NCBI RefSeq assembly: GCF_031344055.1
Contig: NZ_JADBEN010000003.1
Reading direction: 5' to 3' (one strand)
Source of the DNA: Methylobacillus flagellatus_A
Lineage (GTDB): Bacteria; Pseudomonadota; Gammaproteobacteria; Burkholderiales; Methylophilaceae
Length of the DNA: 64,000 nucleotides
The notes under the pieces were generated by a model, which searched no databases, was not told the origin of the DNA, and saw nothing but the letters and a program-made list of their open reading frames with translations. The position numbers and the translations under genes are program-made. Positions 35,227 to 43,394 of the stretch are shown here, piece by piece; position 1 is the first letter of the stretch; the number at the start of each line of letters is the position of its first letter.

Positions 35227-36144
35227 TCAAGCCTTGCGCTTGCGCAGGCTGATCATCATCACCCCGACCAGCACCAGCGCCGACCCCAGCAACTGGATCA
35301 GCGACAATCGCTCGCCGAGGAAGACATATGCCAGGTAAATCGTCGCCACCGGCCCAAGCGCGCCTATCATCGATGTCTGCATCGAGCCTATCCGCTTCAT
35401 GGCGGCCGCCAAGGCAAATGCCGGCAACACGGTGGAAAAAATCGCCATATTCGCCGTCAAGACGTAAACCCGGCCTGATTGCCGCAACGCATCTAATGGA
35501 TGCGTCAGCAGGAACTGGACTATGCAGGCCAGGCAAGCCACCGTCATTGCATAGGCCGTGAAACGCATGGCCCCGATGCGGGCAATGGTATGCCCAGCTC
35601 CGACCAGGTAGACCGCATAGGCGAACGCGCTGGCAAACACCAAGCTGCCGCCCAGGAACAGGCCATCGCCATTCAGGCTGAAATCATGCACGAACACCAG
35701 CACAATGCCGGCATAGCTCAGCAAGAGCGCAACCATCACCGTCCTGCCGATACGCTCGCGAAACACGAGCGCGCTGATGAGCACCACCATGGTCGGATAG
35801 AGGAACAGGATCAGGCGCTCCAGACCGGCGCTGATGTATTGCAGGCCGAGAAAGTCCAGGAAGCTCGCGAGATAATAGCCGACGAAGCCCAATACCAGCA
35901 CCGCAAGCCAATCGCGCCCCTGCATCGCTGCTGCTTTTTCCTGCCCGTAGAACATGGCAACGATGAAGAACGGCACGGAGAATGCCATGCGCAAGGCCAG
36001 CAGCGTCACCGCATCGACAGGCTCGACATAGGCCAGCTTGACGAAAATCGCCTTGGCAGAAAAACCGATCGCCGACACCAACGCAAACAACACGCCCAAT
36101 GCCTGCTGACGCGAGGAAAAGAATTTTGCAAGAAACGGATGCAT
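35227..36144 (-). CDS. EamA-family transporter (DMT superfamily)
   Basis: 305 residues with about ten membrane spans in two EamA repeats. First repeat: GVLFALVSAIGFSAKAIFVKLAYV to about residue 140, ending in a segment with LERLILFLYPTMVVLISALVFRER. Second repeat: about 150-290, with AIFSTVLPAFALAAAMKRIGS and ATIYLAYVFLGERLS. It is a drug/metabolite transporter; substrate unknown. I chose the ATG at 36144; a TTG at 36171 is possible. It converges with prmC (10 bases apart). Confidence 0.88.
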   Translation of the reverse strand: MHPFLAKFFSSRQQALGVLFALVSAIGFSAKAIFVKLAYVEPVDAVTLLALRMAFSVPFFIVAMFYGQEKAAAMQGRDWLAVLVLGFVGYYLASFLDFLGLQYISAGLERLILFLYPTMVVLISALVFRERIGRTVMVALLLSYAGIVLVFVHDFSLNGDGLFLGGSLVFASAFAYAVYLVGAGHTIARIGAMRFTAYAMTVACLACIVQFLLTHPLDALRQSGRVYVLTANMAIFSTVLPAFALAAAMKRIGSMQTSMIGALGPVATIYLAYVFLGERLSLIQLLGSALVLVGVMMISLRKRKA

Positions 36145-36186
36145 AAGGAAAACCAGAAGAACCTGTACCAATCATCTAAAAACACA

Positions 36187-36225
36187 GGCCTTGTCACGGG
36201 AAGACGGCAACAACGGGACAAGGCC
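36187..36225 (-). other. Long hairpin in leader of EamA gene
   Basis: GGCCTTGTC (36187-36195) and GACAAGGCC (36217-36225) form a 9-bp perfect stem around 21 bases, 43 bases ahead of the EamA start. No U run follows in the sense direction. It may be a leader structure or an operator. The rest of 36145-36368 shows nothing else. Confidence 0.4.
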
Positions 36226-36368
36226 CGCATCGCAATCTGAAGATCAACAACTCAATGTAATGATCCGACGCGCCGGGCAATGGCAGGCAGCCGCCACAGT
36301 CGCAGAATCAGCAGAAGATTGAAGGCATTCATGATGCTTGCTACTTTAGGCGATGGCAGAGCTGCTGT

Positions 36369-36944
36369 CTACAGCGCATTGCCGGCAGCCATCAGGTAAT
36401 GCTGCTTCAGGCGCATGTAATGCTGGGCCGAATACATGAAATGGGCGATTTCCTTTTCCGTCAGCGGCCTGATCTTTTTCGCCGGGCTGCCCAGGTAGAG
36501 GAATCCGCTTTCCAGCACCTTGCCTTCCGGCACCAGGCTGCCTGCGCCGAGCAATACGTGCTTTTGTACGACAACCTTGTCCATGACGATGCTGCCCATG
36601 CCGATCAGGCATTCGTCCTCCAGCGTGCAACCATGCAGGATCACCTTGTGCCCCACCGTCACATTGGCCCCCACGACCAAGGGGCAGCCCTCCGGCTCCC
36701 AGCTGGATTTATGGCTGACATGCAGGATGGAGCCGTCCTGGATATTACTGCCCTCGCCGATGCGGATATGGTTGACGTCGCCGCGAACCACGGTGCCCGG
36801 CCATACCGAGGCATGGTCGCCCAACGCCACATCCCCAATGATCACGGCAGAAGGATGGATGTAAACTTCCCTCCCGATTTGCGGCGAGATGCCCTGATAA
36901 GCAACAAGCACAGAACCCGCTTGCGGGGTATGATAGGCTGACAT
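36369..36944 (-). CDS. Gamma-carbonic-anhydrase-like hexapeptide protein
   Basis: 191 residues of left-handed beta-helix repeats (YIHPSAVIIGDVALGDHASVWPG, VVRGDVNHIRIGEGSNIQDGSI, VGANVTVGHKVILHG in pieces). The three Zn-type histidines are present: one in DGSILHVSH and two in VGHKVILHGC. Homologues are YrdA/PaaY-like proteins; carbonic anhydrase activity is possible but not proven for this group. The start at 36944 (MSAYHTPQ) is taken because the longer frame to 37067 would overlap metX. It diverges from metX with only 22 bases between the two ATGs. Confidence 0.88.
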   Translation of the reverse strand: MSAYHTPQAGSVLVAYQGISPQIGREVYIHPSAVIIGDVALGDHASVWPGTVVRGDVNHIRIGEGSNIQDGSILHVSHKSSWEPEGCPLVVGANVTVGHKVILHGCTLEDECLIGMGSIVMDKVVVQKHVLLGAGSLVPEGKVLESGFLYLGSPAKKIRPLTEKEIAHFMYSAQHYMRLKQHYLMAAGNAL

Positions 36945-36953
36945 AAGCCATAG

Positions 36954-36959
36954 TATAAT
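36954..36959 (+). promoter_or_regulatory. Candidate -10 box of metX
   Basis: TATAAT, seven bases before the metX ATG. If used at the normal distance, transcription would begin at or very near the A of the ATG, giving a leaderless mRNA. No clear -35 is seen. Confidence 0.35.
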
Positions 36960-36966
36960 CCCATCC

Positions 36967-38106
36967 ATGCAAGATTCTTCATCCGTCGGCATCGTCGCCC
37001 CGCAAACCGCCCATTTCCAGCAACCGCTCACCCTGAAAAGCGGCGAAGCGCTACCCGCATTCGACATCGTCTACGAAACCTACGGCACCCTGAACAGCGG
37101 CAAATCCAATGCCGTGCTGATCTGCCACGCGCTGTCAGGCAACCATCATGCGGCAGGCAAGCACAAGGAAGACGACAAGCATCCCGGGTGGTGGGATAAC
37201 CTCATCGGCCCCGGCCGGCCGCTGGATACCAACAAGTTCTTCGTCATTGCGCTCAACAACCTGGGCGGATGCCACGGCAGCACCGGCCCGGCCAGCATCA
37301 ACCCGGTCACGGGCAAACCCTGGGGCTCGCGATTTCCCATGCTCACAGTGGAGGATTGGGTCAAGTCGCAAGCGATGCTGCTCGACCATCTCGGCATTGC
37401 ACAACTGGCCGCCGTCGTCGGCGGCAGCCTGGGCGGGATGCAGGCCATGCAATGGACGCTGGATTTCCCCGAGCGCGTACGCCATGCGCTGGTAATCGCC
37501 TCCGCCCCCAACCTCACGGCGCAGAACGTGGCTTTCAACGAGGTCGCGCGCCAGGCCATCATGACCGATCCGGAATTCCATAACGGCGATTATTACGAAC
37601 ACAACGTGGTGCCCAATCGCGGCCTGCGCATTGCACGCATGCTCGGCCACATCACCTATCTTTCCGATGATGCCATGGGCGCGAAATTCGGCCGCAAGCT
37701 ACGCAATGGCAGCCTGAAGTACAACTTCGAGGTAGAGTTCGAGATGGAATCCTACCTGCGCTACCAGGGCGACAAGTTTGCCACCGCGTTCGACGCCAAC
37801 AGCTACCTGCGCATGACCAAGGCGCTCGATTACTTCGACCCGGCCTTTGCGCATGGCGGCGACCTCAGCCTGGCGCTCGCCAAGGCCAAGGCGGACTTCC
37901 TGGTCGTGTCGTTCACCAGTGACTGGCGCTTCTCGCCTGCCCGTTCGCGCGAGATCGTCAAAGCCCTACTGGATAATGAATTGAGCGTCAGCTATGCAGA
38001 AGTCACGGCAGCGCATGGACACGATGCGTTTTTGATGCCCGACCCGCACTACCACCAGATTCTGCGCGCCTATCTCGCCAAAATCGATACAGGAGCCAGC
38101 TCATGA
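36967..38106 (+). CDS. metX: Homoserine O-acyltransferase
   Basis: Activates homoserine with an acyl group (acetyl or succinyl) for methionine synthesis. 379 residues, alpha/beta-hydrolase fold. Catalytic serine S154 in VVGGSLGGMQA; Asp and His are in SDWRFSP and AAHGHDAFL. YGTLN and LSGNHHAAG near the N-terminus are family marks. Which acyl donor is used cannot be read with certainty; betaproteobacterial MetX paired with MetW is often succinylating. No Shine-Dalgarno is evident. Overlaps metW by four bases. Confidence 0.95.
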   Translation: MQDSSSVGIVAPQTAHFQQPLTLKSGEALPAFDIVYETYGTLNSGKSNAVLICHALSGNHHAAGKHKEDDKHPGWWDNLIGPGRPLDTNKFFVIALNNLGGCHGSTGPASINPVTGKPWGSRFPMLTVEDWVKSQAMLLDHLGIAQLAAVVGGSLGGMQAMQWTLDFPERVRHALVIASAPNLTAQNVAFNEVARQAIMTDPEFHNGDYYEHNVVPNRGLRIARMLGHITYLSDDAMGAKFGRKLRNGSLKYNFEVEFEMESYLRYQGDKFATAFDANSYLRMTKALDYFDPAFAHGGDLSLALAKAKADFLVVSFTSDWRFSPARSREIVKALLDNELSVSYAEVTAAHGHDAFLMPDPHYHQILRAYLAKIDTGASS

Positions 38107-38732
38107 GTACAACGGAAATTGTGAGAGAAGCAGAAAATCGTCATGACTTTGCGTTAATCGCAAAATGGATACAGCCCCAGTCCAAGGTACTGGACCTAGG
38201 TTGCGGCAATGGCTCCCTATTGTCCTTCCTGCGCGAGAAGCTTGAAGTCAAGGGCTACGGCGTAGACAAGGACGACAATAACGTGCTCGCCTGCATCGGG
38301 CATGGCGTGAACGTGATCCAGATGGACCTTGAAGCCGGACTGGCGGGCTTTGACTCCCTGTCGTTCGACTACGTCATCCTGTCCCAGACCCTGCAGGCCA
38401 TGGTCAACACCGAGGGCGTGCTGCGCGAAATGCTGCGCGTGGGCAAGCAGGGCATCATCACCTTCCCCAATTTCGGCTACTGGCGCCACCGCATCCAGCT
38501 CATGGCGGGACATATGCCGGTGTCGGACAACATCCCGCACCAGTGGTACAACACGCCCAACCTCCACCTGTGCACCATCGACGACTTCGAGGCGTTGTGC
38601 GCCAAGATGAATATCCGCATCACCGACCGTATTGTCATCAACGAAGGCGATACCGTCAGCTTCATGCCCAACCTGCTGGGCAGCCTGGCCATCTACCGTT
38701 TTGAACAGGCTGGCTGGCCGATTAGTTATTGA
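38103..38732 (+). CDS. metW: Methionine biosynthesis protein MetW
   Basis: 209 residues, class I methyltransferase fold. SAM-binding motif VLDLGCGNGSLLSFL, then VDKDDNNVLACI and the MetW-typical FPNFGYWRHR and PHQWYNTPNLHLCTIDDFE. It forms an operon and probably a complex with MetX, which it is reported to stimulate in some proteobacteria. ATGA overlap with metX indicates translational coupling. Confidence 0.95.
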   Translation: MSTTEIVREAENRHDFALIAKWIQPQSKVLDLGCGNGSLLSFLREKLEVKGYGVDKDDNNVLACIGHGVNVIQMDLEAGLAGFDSLSFDYVILSQTLQAMVNTEGVLREMLRVGKQGIITFPNFGYWRHRIQLMAGHMPVSDNIPHQWYNTPNLHLCTIDDFEALCAKMNIRITDRIVINEGDTVSFMPNLLGSLAIYRFEQAGWPISY

Positions 38733-38753
38733 ATCCCAATCCTGAGTACAGAT

Positions 38754-39419
38754 TCAAAACCAGAGGCGCACCAAGCCAAGCACGCCAAACAACAACACGG
38801 TCAGGCCGCTGATACGCCGGAGCCACAGCTGCTGCAACCACGCCTTTAGGCGCACTGCAGCCATGCCCATCGCCAGCAGGGTGGGCAATGTTCCCATCCC
38901 AAAAGCCAGCATCAGCAATCCGCCTTGCACCGGACTGCCTGTCGCCAGGGCGGCAATCAGCACGCTATAGACCAGCCCGCAAGGCAGCCAGCCCCAGATC
39001 GCGCCCAGCATGCCTGCCTGGGCAATATTGCGCACTGGCAGCCAACGCTTGCTGAACGGCTGCAGCCGCTTCCACAACACCGCGCCGATACGCTCCAAGG
39101 CAATCACGCCATGCCAGAGATTGGCAAGGTACAGTCCCAGCAGAATCAATATGATATTCGCCAGTGCATACAGCACCTTGCCGACCGGCAGGAGGTGTTG
39201 CAGAAAGAAACTGCTGGCCCCTACGGCACCGGCAATCGCCCCGGCGACGCCGTAGCTGCCGATGCGCCCGAGGTTATAGGCCAGCAGCAAGCGCCATTGC
39301 GGGCGGCTGCCCGGCATGCTCATACTTACCGCACCCACGATACCGCCGCACATGCCCGCGCAATGCCCGCCGCCCAACAGGCCGACCAGCAGGGCAGCGA
39401 ACAGGCTGAGTTCAGGCAT
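38754..39419 (-). CDS. TauE/SafE (UreH-like) family membrane protein
   Basis: 221 residues, six or so membrane spans. N-terminal LLVGLLGGGHCAGMCGGIVGA and the middle IWGWLPCGLVYSVLIAAL carry cysteines typical of this group, which is often linked to metal (copper/nickel) handling and cytochrome oxidase assembly. No partner genes of that kind are nearby, so the role is open. It overlaps ampG by eight bases. Confidence 0.85.
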   Translation of the reverse strand: MPELSLFAALLVGLLGGGHCAGMCGGIVGAVSMSMPGSRPQWRLLLAYNLGRIGSYGVAGAIAGAVGASSFFLQHLLPVGKVLYALANIILILLGLYLANLWHGVIALERIGAVLWKRLQPFSKRWLPVRNIAQAGMLGAIWGWLPCGLVYSVLIAALATGSPVQGGLLMLAFGMGTLPTLLAMGMAAVRLKAWLQQLWLRRISGLTVLLFGVLGLVRLWF

Positions 39420-40647
39420 GCGGCTCCCAGCCCTTGAAGCGCCGGATCATGAGCAGCCCAGGTATGGCAAGCACGGTGCACAAGAGGAAGAACATGGTCC
39501 ACCCCATTTCCCCCGCCATCCATCCCGTCGGCGTGGAGAGAATCACGCGCGGCACGCCCATGAGGCTGGACAGCAAGGCATACTGGGTTGCCGTGAATCG
39601 CCTGTCGGTCATGGCGCCCATGAAGCCGACGAAGGCCGCCGTGCCCAGGCCGCCGGTAAAGTTTTCCACCGCGATGACGCCAGTCAACATGGGCAAGTTG
39701 TATCCCACCTGCGCCAGCAGCACAAAGCCGAAAGTCGAGGCCATTTGCAGGAAGCCGAACAGCCAGAGGGAACGATACAGGCCGATGCGCAATATCCAGA
39801 TGCCGCCCAGGGTGCCGCCTATCAGGGTAGCCCAGAAGCCGAACAGTTTGGCGATGGCGCCGATCTCGCTCTTGCTGAAACCCAGGTCGAGATAGAACGG
39901 CACGTTGATCGCCGAAGCCAAGGTATCGCCCAGCTTGTAGAGCAGGATGAAGGCAAGAATGGTGATGGCCTCTGGCCGCTTGAAGAATTCGAGGAACGGC
40001 TCCACCACGGCTTCGCGCAAGGTGCGTGGGCTGCCTGCCGCCTCCCTGGGCTCGGGCGAGAACAGCGTCACCAGGATGCACAAGCCCATGAACAGGGCCA
40101 TCAACTGGTACATCTTGGAGAACGTCAGCAGGTCGGCGAGGATCAGGCCGCCGCCGCCCGCGAGCAGCATGCCGACGCGGTAGCCGTTGACGAACATGGC
40201 GGAACCCAGGCCCAGCTCCTGGTCCGACAGGCTTTCACGGCGATAGGCATCGATGACGATATCCTGCGACGCCGAGAAAAAGGTCACCAGCAAGGCAGCG
40301 AGCGCCACGCCCCACAAGCTGCTGGCCGGGTCGCTCATACTCAAGGCCAGCAAGGCGAGCACCAACGCCAATTGACTCAGGGCCAGCCAGCCGCGCCGCC
40401 GCCCGAACAGCGGGATGGTGTAACGGTCGAACAGCGGCGCCCATAGGAACTTGAGCGTATACGGCAGGCCTATCATCGCCGCAGCGCCTATCATGGCGAG
40501 ATCGACGCCTGACTCCTTGAGCCAGGCCTGCATGGTGGAACCGGTCAGGAGCAGGGGCAATCCCGACGCGAACCCCATCATCAGCGCCACCAGCATGCGC
40601 CCGCTTACCACGGCCTTGAGGGTAGCCCCCCAGCCTTGCTTGATCAT
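39412..40647 (-). CDS. ampG: AmpG-type muropeptide permease (MFS)
   Basis: 411 residues, about 12 membrane spans, major facilitator superfamily. LMMGFASGLPLLLTGSTMQAWLKE at the start and PYTLKFLWAPLFDRY are AmpG marks. It imports GlcNAc-anhydro-muropeptides for cell-wall recycling. The start at 40647 has TCAGGATACACA; an upstream ATG at 40683 is less likely. Its stop overlaps the TauE/SafE gene. Confidence 0.92.
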   Translation of the reverse strand: MIKQGWGATLKAVVSGRMLVALMMGFASGLPLLLTGSTMQAWLKESGVDLAMIGAAAMIGLPYTLKFLWAPLFDRYTIPLFGRRRGWLALSQLALVLALLALSMSDPASSLWGVALAALLVTFFSASQDIVIDAYRRESLSDQELGLGSAMFVNGYRVGMLLAGGGGLILADLLTFSKMYQLMALFMGLCILVTLFSPEPREAAGSPRTLREAVVEPFLEFFKRPEAITILAFILLYKLGDTLASAINVPFYLDLGFSKSEIGAIAKLFGFWATLIGGTLGGIWILRIGLYRSLWLFGFLQMASTFGFVLLAQVGYNLPMLTGVIAVENFTGGLGTAAFVGFMGAMTDRRFTATQYALLSSLMGVPRVILSTPTGWMAGEMGWTMFFLLCTVLAIPGLLMIRRFKGWEPHA

Positions 40648-40686
40648 TGTGTATCCTGACTTGTCAAATGACTGACCTACCAAACA

Positions 40687-41460
40687 CTATTGGTAATCGA
40701 CGGTAAGCGGCGCATGGTCGCTGAAGCGCGCATCCTTGTATATCGAGGCGCTTACCGCCCGGGCCGCCAATGCCGGCGTCGCCACCTGGTAATCGATGCG
40801 CCAACCGACATTCTTCGCCCACGCCTGCCCACGGTTGCTCCACCAGGTGTAGCAGGCATCGGTGGTATCCGGATGCAGCAAGCGGTAAACGTCCACCCAA
40901 CCGATGCGGCCGAATAAATCCGTGAGCCAGGCGCGCTCTTCCGGCAGGAAGCCAGAGTTCTTGCGGTTGCCGCGCCAATTCTTGAGATCGGCCTCCTGGT
41001 GGGCGATATTCCAGTCGCCGCAGATGACGACGTCGCGGCCATCGCGGATCAATGACTCGAGGTGCGGCATGAATCGCTCCATGACGCTGAACTTGAATGC
41101 CTGCCGCTCTTCCCCGCTGGAACCGGAAGGCAGGTAAAGCGACACTACGCTCAAATTGCCGTAGCGCGCCTCCAGGTAGCGGCCTTCGCTATCGATATCG
41201 GCAATGCCCAGGCCCACGATCACCGCATCGGCCTTCTGCCGCGAGTAAATGCCCACACCGCTGTATCCTTTCTTGTCGGCATAATGGAAATAGCCGTAAT
41301 AACCTTCGGGTTGCAGCATTTCCGCCGTCATGTCGGCTTCCTGCGCCTTCAGCTCCTGCAAGCAGACGATATCGGCCTGCTGTTGCTGCATCCACGGATA
41401 AAAGCCTTTGCTGGCAGCGGAACGGATGCCATTGAGATTCAGGGATATAATACGCAACAC
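40687..41460 (-). CDS. xthA: Exodeoxyribonuclease III
   Basis: AP endonuclease and 3'-5' exonuclease of base excision repair. 257 residues. Seen: ISLNLNGIRSA, catalytic E36 in CLQELKAQ, VSLYLPSG, ICGDWNIAH (Asp/Asn) and SDHAPLTVDY with the final His. It diverges from pyrE; the ATGs are 21 bases apart, so promoters must overlap coding sequence or each other. Confidence 0.95.
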   Translation of the reverse strand: MLRIISLNLNGIRSAASKGFYPWMQQQQADIVCLQELKAQEADMTAEMLQPEGYYGYFHYADKKGYSGVGIYSRQKADAVIVGLGIADIDSEGRYLEARYGNLSVVSLYLPSGSSGEERQAFKFSVMERFMPHLESLIRDGRDVVICGDWNIAHQEADLKNWRGNRKNSGFLPEERAWLTDLFGRIGWVDVYRLLHPDTTDACYTWWSNRGQAWAKNVGWRIDYQVATPALAARAVSASIYKDARFSDHAPLTVDYQ

Positions 41461-41481
41461 TACAACCTTTCTTCACTCATC

Positions 41482-42123
41482 ATGTCAGATTCAACGCAAG
41501 ATTTTATCCAATTCGCCATCCAAAAGCAGGTATTACGTTTCGGCGAGTTCACCACCAAGGCCGGACGTCTCAGCCCCTACTTCTTCAATGCGGGCCTGTT
41601 CAACGACGGCGAAAGCCTGATGCGCCTGGGCGAATTCTACGCCGCCGCCATCGTGCGCTCCGGCGTGCAGTTCGACATGCTGTTCGGGCCGGCCTACAAG
41701 GGCATCACCCTGGCCGCCAGCATCGTGATCGCCCTGGCAAGGCAAGGCCGCAACGTGCCTTATGCCTTCAACCGCAAGGAAGCCAAGGACCATGGCGAAG
41801 GCGGCACCATTGTAGGCGCTTCCCTGCAAGGCAGGGTGCTGATTGTGGACGATGTGATCTCGGCCGGCACCTCGGTGCGCGAATCGGTCAATATCATCAC
41901 CGCCAGCGGCGCCACGCCGTGCGGCGTCGCGATTGCGCTAGACCGCCAGGAGCGCGGCCTGGGCTCGCTATCCGCCGTGCAGGAAGTCGAGCAGCAGCAC
42001 CAATTGCCCGTGATCAGCATCGCCAACCTGCGTGACCTGATCGAGTACCTGGACCAAAGCAGCGAGTTGGCAGCATACCGCCCTGCCATTGCCGCATACC
42101 GCAGCGCATATGGTGTTGAATAA
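41482..42123 (+). CDS. pyrE: Orotate phosphoribosyltransferase
   Basis: Transfers orotate to PRPP to make OMP in pyrimidine synthesis. 213 residues. Seen: VLRFGEFTTKAGRLSPYFFN, FGPAYKGI, FNRKEAKDHGEGG (flexible catalytic loop) and the PRPP motif VLIVDDVISAGTS. The open frame extends back to 41062 through xthA; the family N-terminus (MSDSTQDFIQFAI) fixes the start at 41482. A TATAAT at 41446-41451, inside xthA, may be its -10. Confidence 0.96.
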   Translation: MSDSTQDFIQFAIQKQVLRFGEFTTKAGRLSPYFFNAGLFNDGESLMRLGEFYAAAIVRSGVQFDMLFGPAYKGITLAASIVIALARQGRNVPYAFNRKEAKDHGEGGTIVGASLQGRVLIVDDVISAGTSVRESVNIITASGATPCGVAIALDRQERGLGSLSAVQEVEQQHQLPVISIANLRDLIEYLDQSSELAAYRPAIAAYRSAYGVE

Positions 42124-42137
42124 CCCCCCGGCAACAC

Positions 42138-42647
42138 ATGCTGGTCCATAGCTTTCCTCCAGCCATCACCCCAGGTTGCCGGGTATTGATACTGGGCTCC
42201 ATGCCCGGCAAACGGTCACTGGAAATGCAGGCTTACTACGCCCATCCGCAGAACCTGTTCTGGCCGTTCATCGCCCATATCTTCAACATTCCGCCCGAGA
42301 CCGGATACCATGAAAGGCTGCGACTGCTGAACCAGCAGCATATCGGCATATGGGATGTGCTCAAGGAGTGCATACGCATCAGCAGCCTGGACGGCGACAT
42401 CGAGGAAGCCTCCATCGTCGCCAATGATTTCAGCGCCCTGTTCGCGCAGTTTCCCCACATCCGCCACATTTTCTTCAACGGCAGCAAGGCCGAGCAGGCG
42501 TTTCGCCGCCATGTGCTCAAGCGGCAAATAATTCCGACCCACCTGCATTACCACAGGCTGCCTTCCACCAGCCCTGCCAATGCCTCGATCAAGAAGGAAC
42601 ACAAGCTTGCGCAGTGGCAGCAGATCACTTCCGTGATCGCCGACTGA
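42138..42647 (+). CDS. DNA-deoxyinosine glycosylase (UDG family 6 type)
   Basis: 169 residues, uracil-DNA-glycosylase fold. The N-terminal motif VLILGSMPGKRSLEMQAYYAHPQNLFWP (split) matches the hypoxanthine-DNA glycosylase group, with GSMPG at the base-flipping site; the late HYHRLPSTSPANAS is the second catalytic loop. It removes deaminated adenine. It begins 14 bases after pyrE. Confidence 0.85.
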   Translation: MLVHSFPPAITPGCRVLILGSMPGKRSLEMQAYYAHPQNLFWPFIAHIFNIPPETGYHERLRLLNQQHIGIWDVLKECIRISSLDGDIEEASIVANDFSALFAQFPHIRHIFFNGSKAEQAFRRHVLKRQIIPTHLHYHRLPSTSPANASIKKEHKLAQWQQITSVIAD

Positions 42648-42743
42648 AGAATTCCCATGTTTTGGCAAAGGGTATAATCCGGCGCAAAATCATGCGATAG
42701 TTAGCAAAAAATAATCACGATCATTCCACAAGGGAGGAAAGGC

Positions 42744-43382
42744 ATGATACGCAGATTGCATCTGCCTGCGAATGTCATGGCATACCTGCTATTGACGCTG
42801 AACGCCAGCACAGTATGGGCAGCTACGGAATCCAAGCAGCCTAGCGGCAAGATCATGAAGTGGGTGGACGAGCAAGGCACTACCCATTATGGAGATACCC
42901 TGCCACCGCAATATTCAGGCAAGGAAAGCAATATCAGCCCGCGCGGCATGCCGCAAACCGACACGGCAAACAGCGCAGCATCAGACACCCCCGGTAAAGA
43001 TAGCGAACAAGCCAGGCGGGACAGGACCTTGCAGGCAGTCTACAGCTCGGAGCACGAGATCGACCTCGCCCGCGACCGCAACCTGCAAATGGACCAGGCC
43101 ATGCTGGAAGGACTGGAACAGCGCAAGCTCAGCGTCACGGCGCGCCTGCAGGAACTCAAGAATCTAGAAGCTGGCTACATCAAGCGCGGCCAGCCGGTGC
43201 CGAAGGACTTCAAGAAGGATTTCAAGGGCGCCTTGCTCGACATCGGCAAGATAGATGAGCAAATCGCAGAGCGCAAACACCATATGGAGACCATGCGCTT
43301 GCGCTTCGAAAACGACAAGAAGCGTTTTATTGAATTGAAGACAGGCGTGCCGGCTGGCGAGGGCGCCAGCACGGCACACTAA
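42744..43382 (+). CDS. DUF4124 protein with coiled-coil region
   Basis: 212 residues. Likely signal peptide to about residue 27 (LPANVMAYLLLTLNASTVWA), then DUF4124: KIMKWVDEQGTTHYGDTLPPQYSG. The rest is a charged helical region (about 80-205) with a conserved GYIKRGQPVPKDFKKDFKG. Function unknown. It has a strong GGGAGGAAAGG before the ATG and a candidate TATAAT at 42673-42678. It converges with gatB, 12 bases away. It is a paralogue of the gene at 5120. Confidence 0.8.
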   Translation: MIRRLHLPANVMAYLLLTLNASTVWAATESKQPSGKIMKWVDEQGTTHYGDTLPPQYSGKESNISPRGMPQTDTANSAASDTPGKDSEQARRDRTLQAVYSSEHEIDLARDRNLQMDQAMLEGLEQRKLSVTARLQELKNLEAGYIKRGQPVPKDFKKDFKGALLDIGKIDEQIAERKHHMETMRLRFENDKKRFIELKTGVPAGEGASTAH

Positions 43383-43394
43383 ACCTAGATTGCG

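Noticed and set aside
38728..38760. Possible hairpin TTGAATC...GATTCAA between metW and the convergent membrane protein
   Set aside because: The 7-bp AT-rich stem with a 15-base loop and no T run is too weak to call a terminator.
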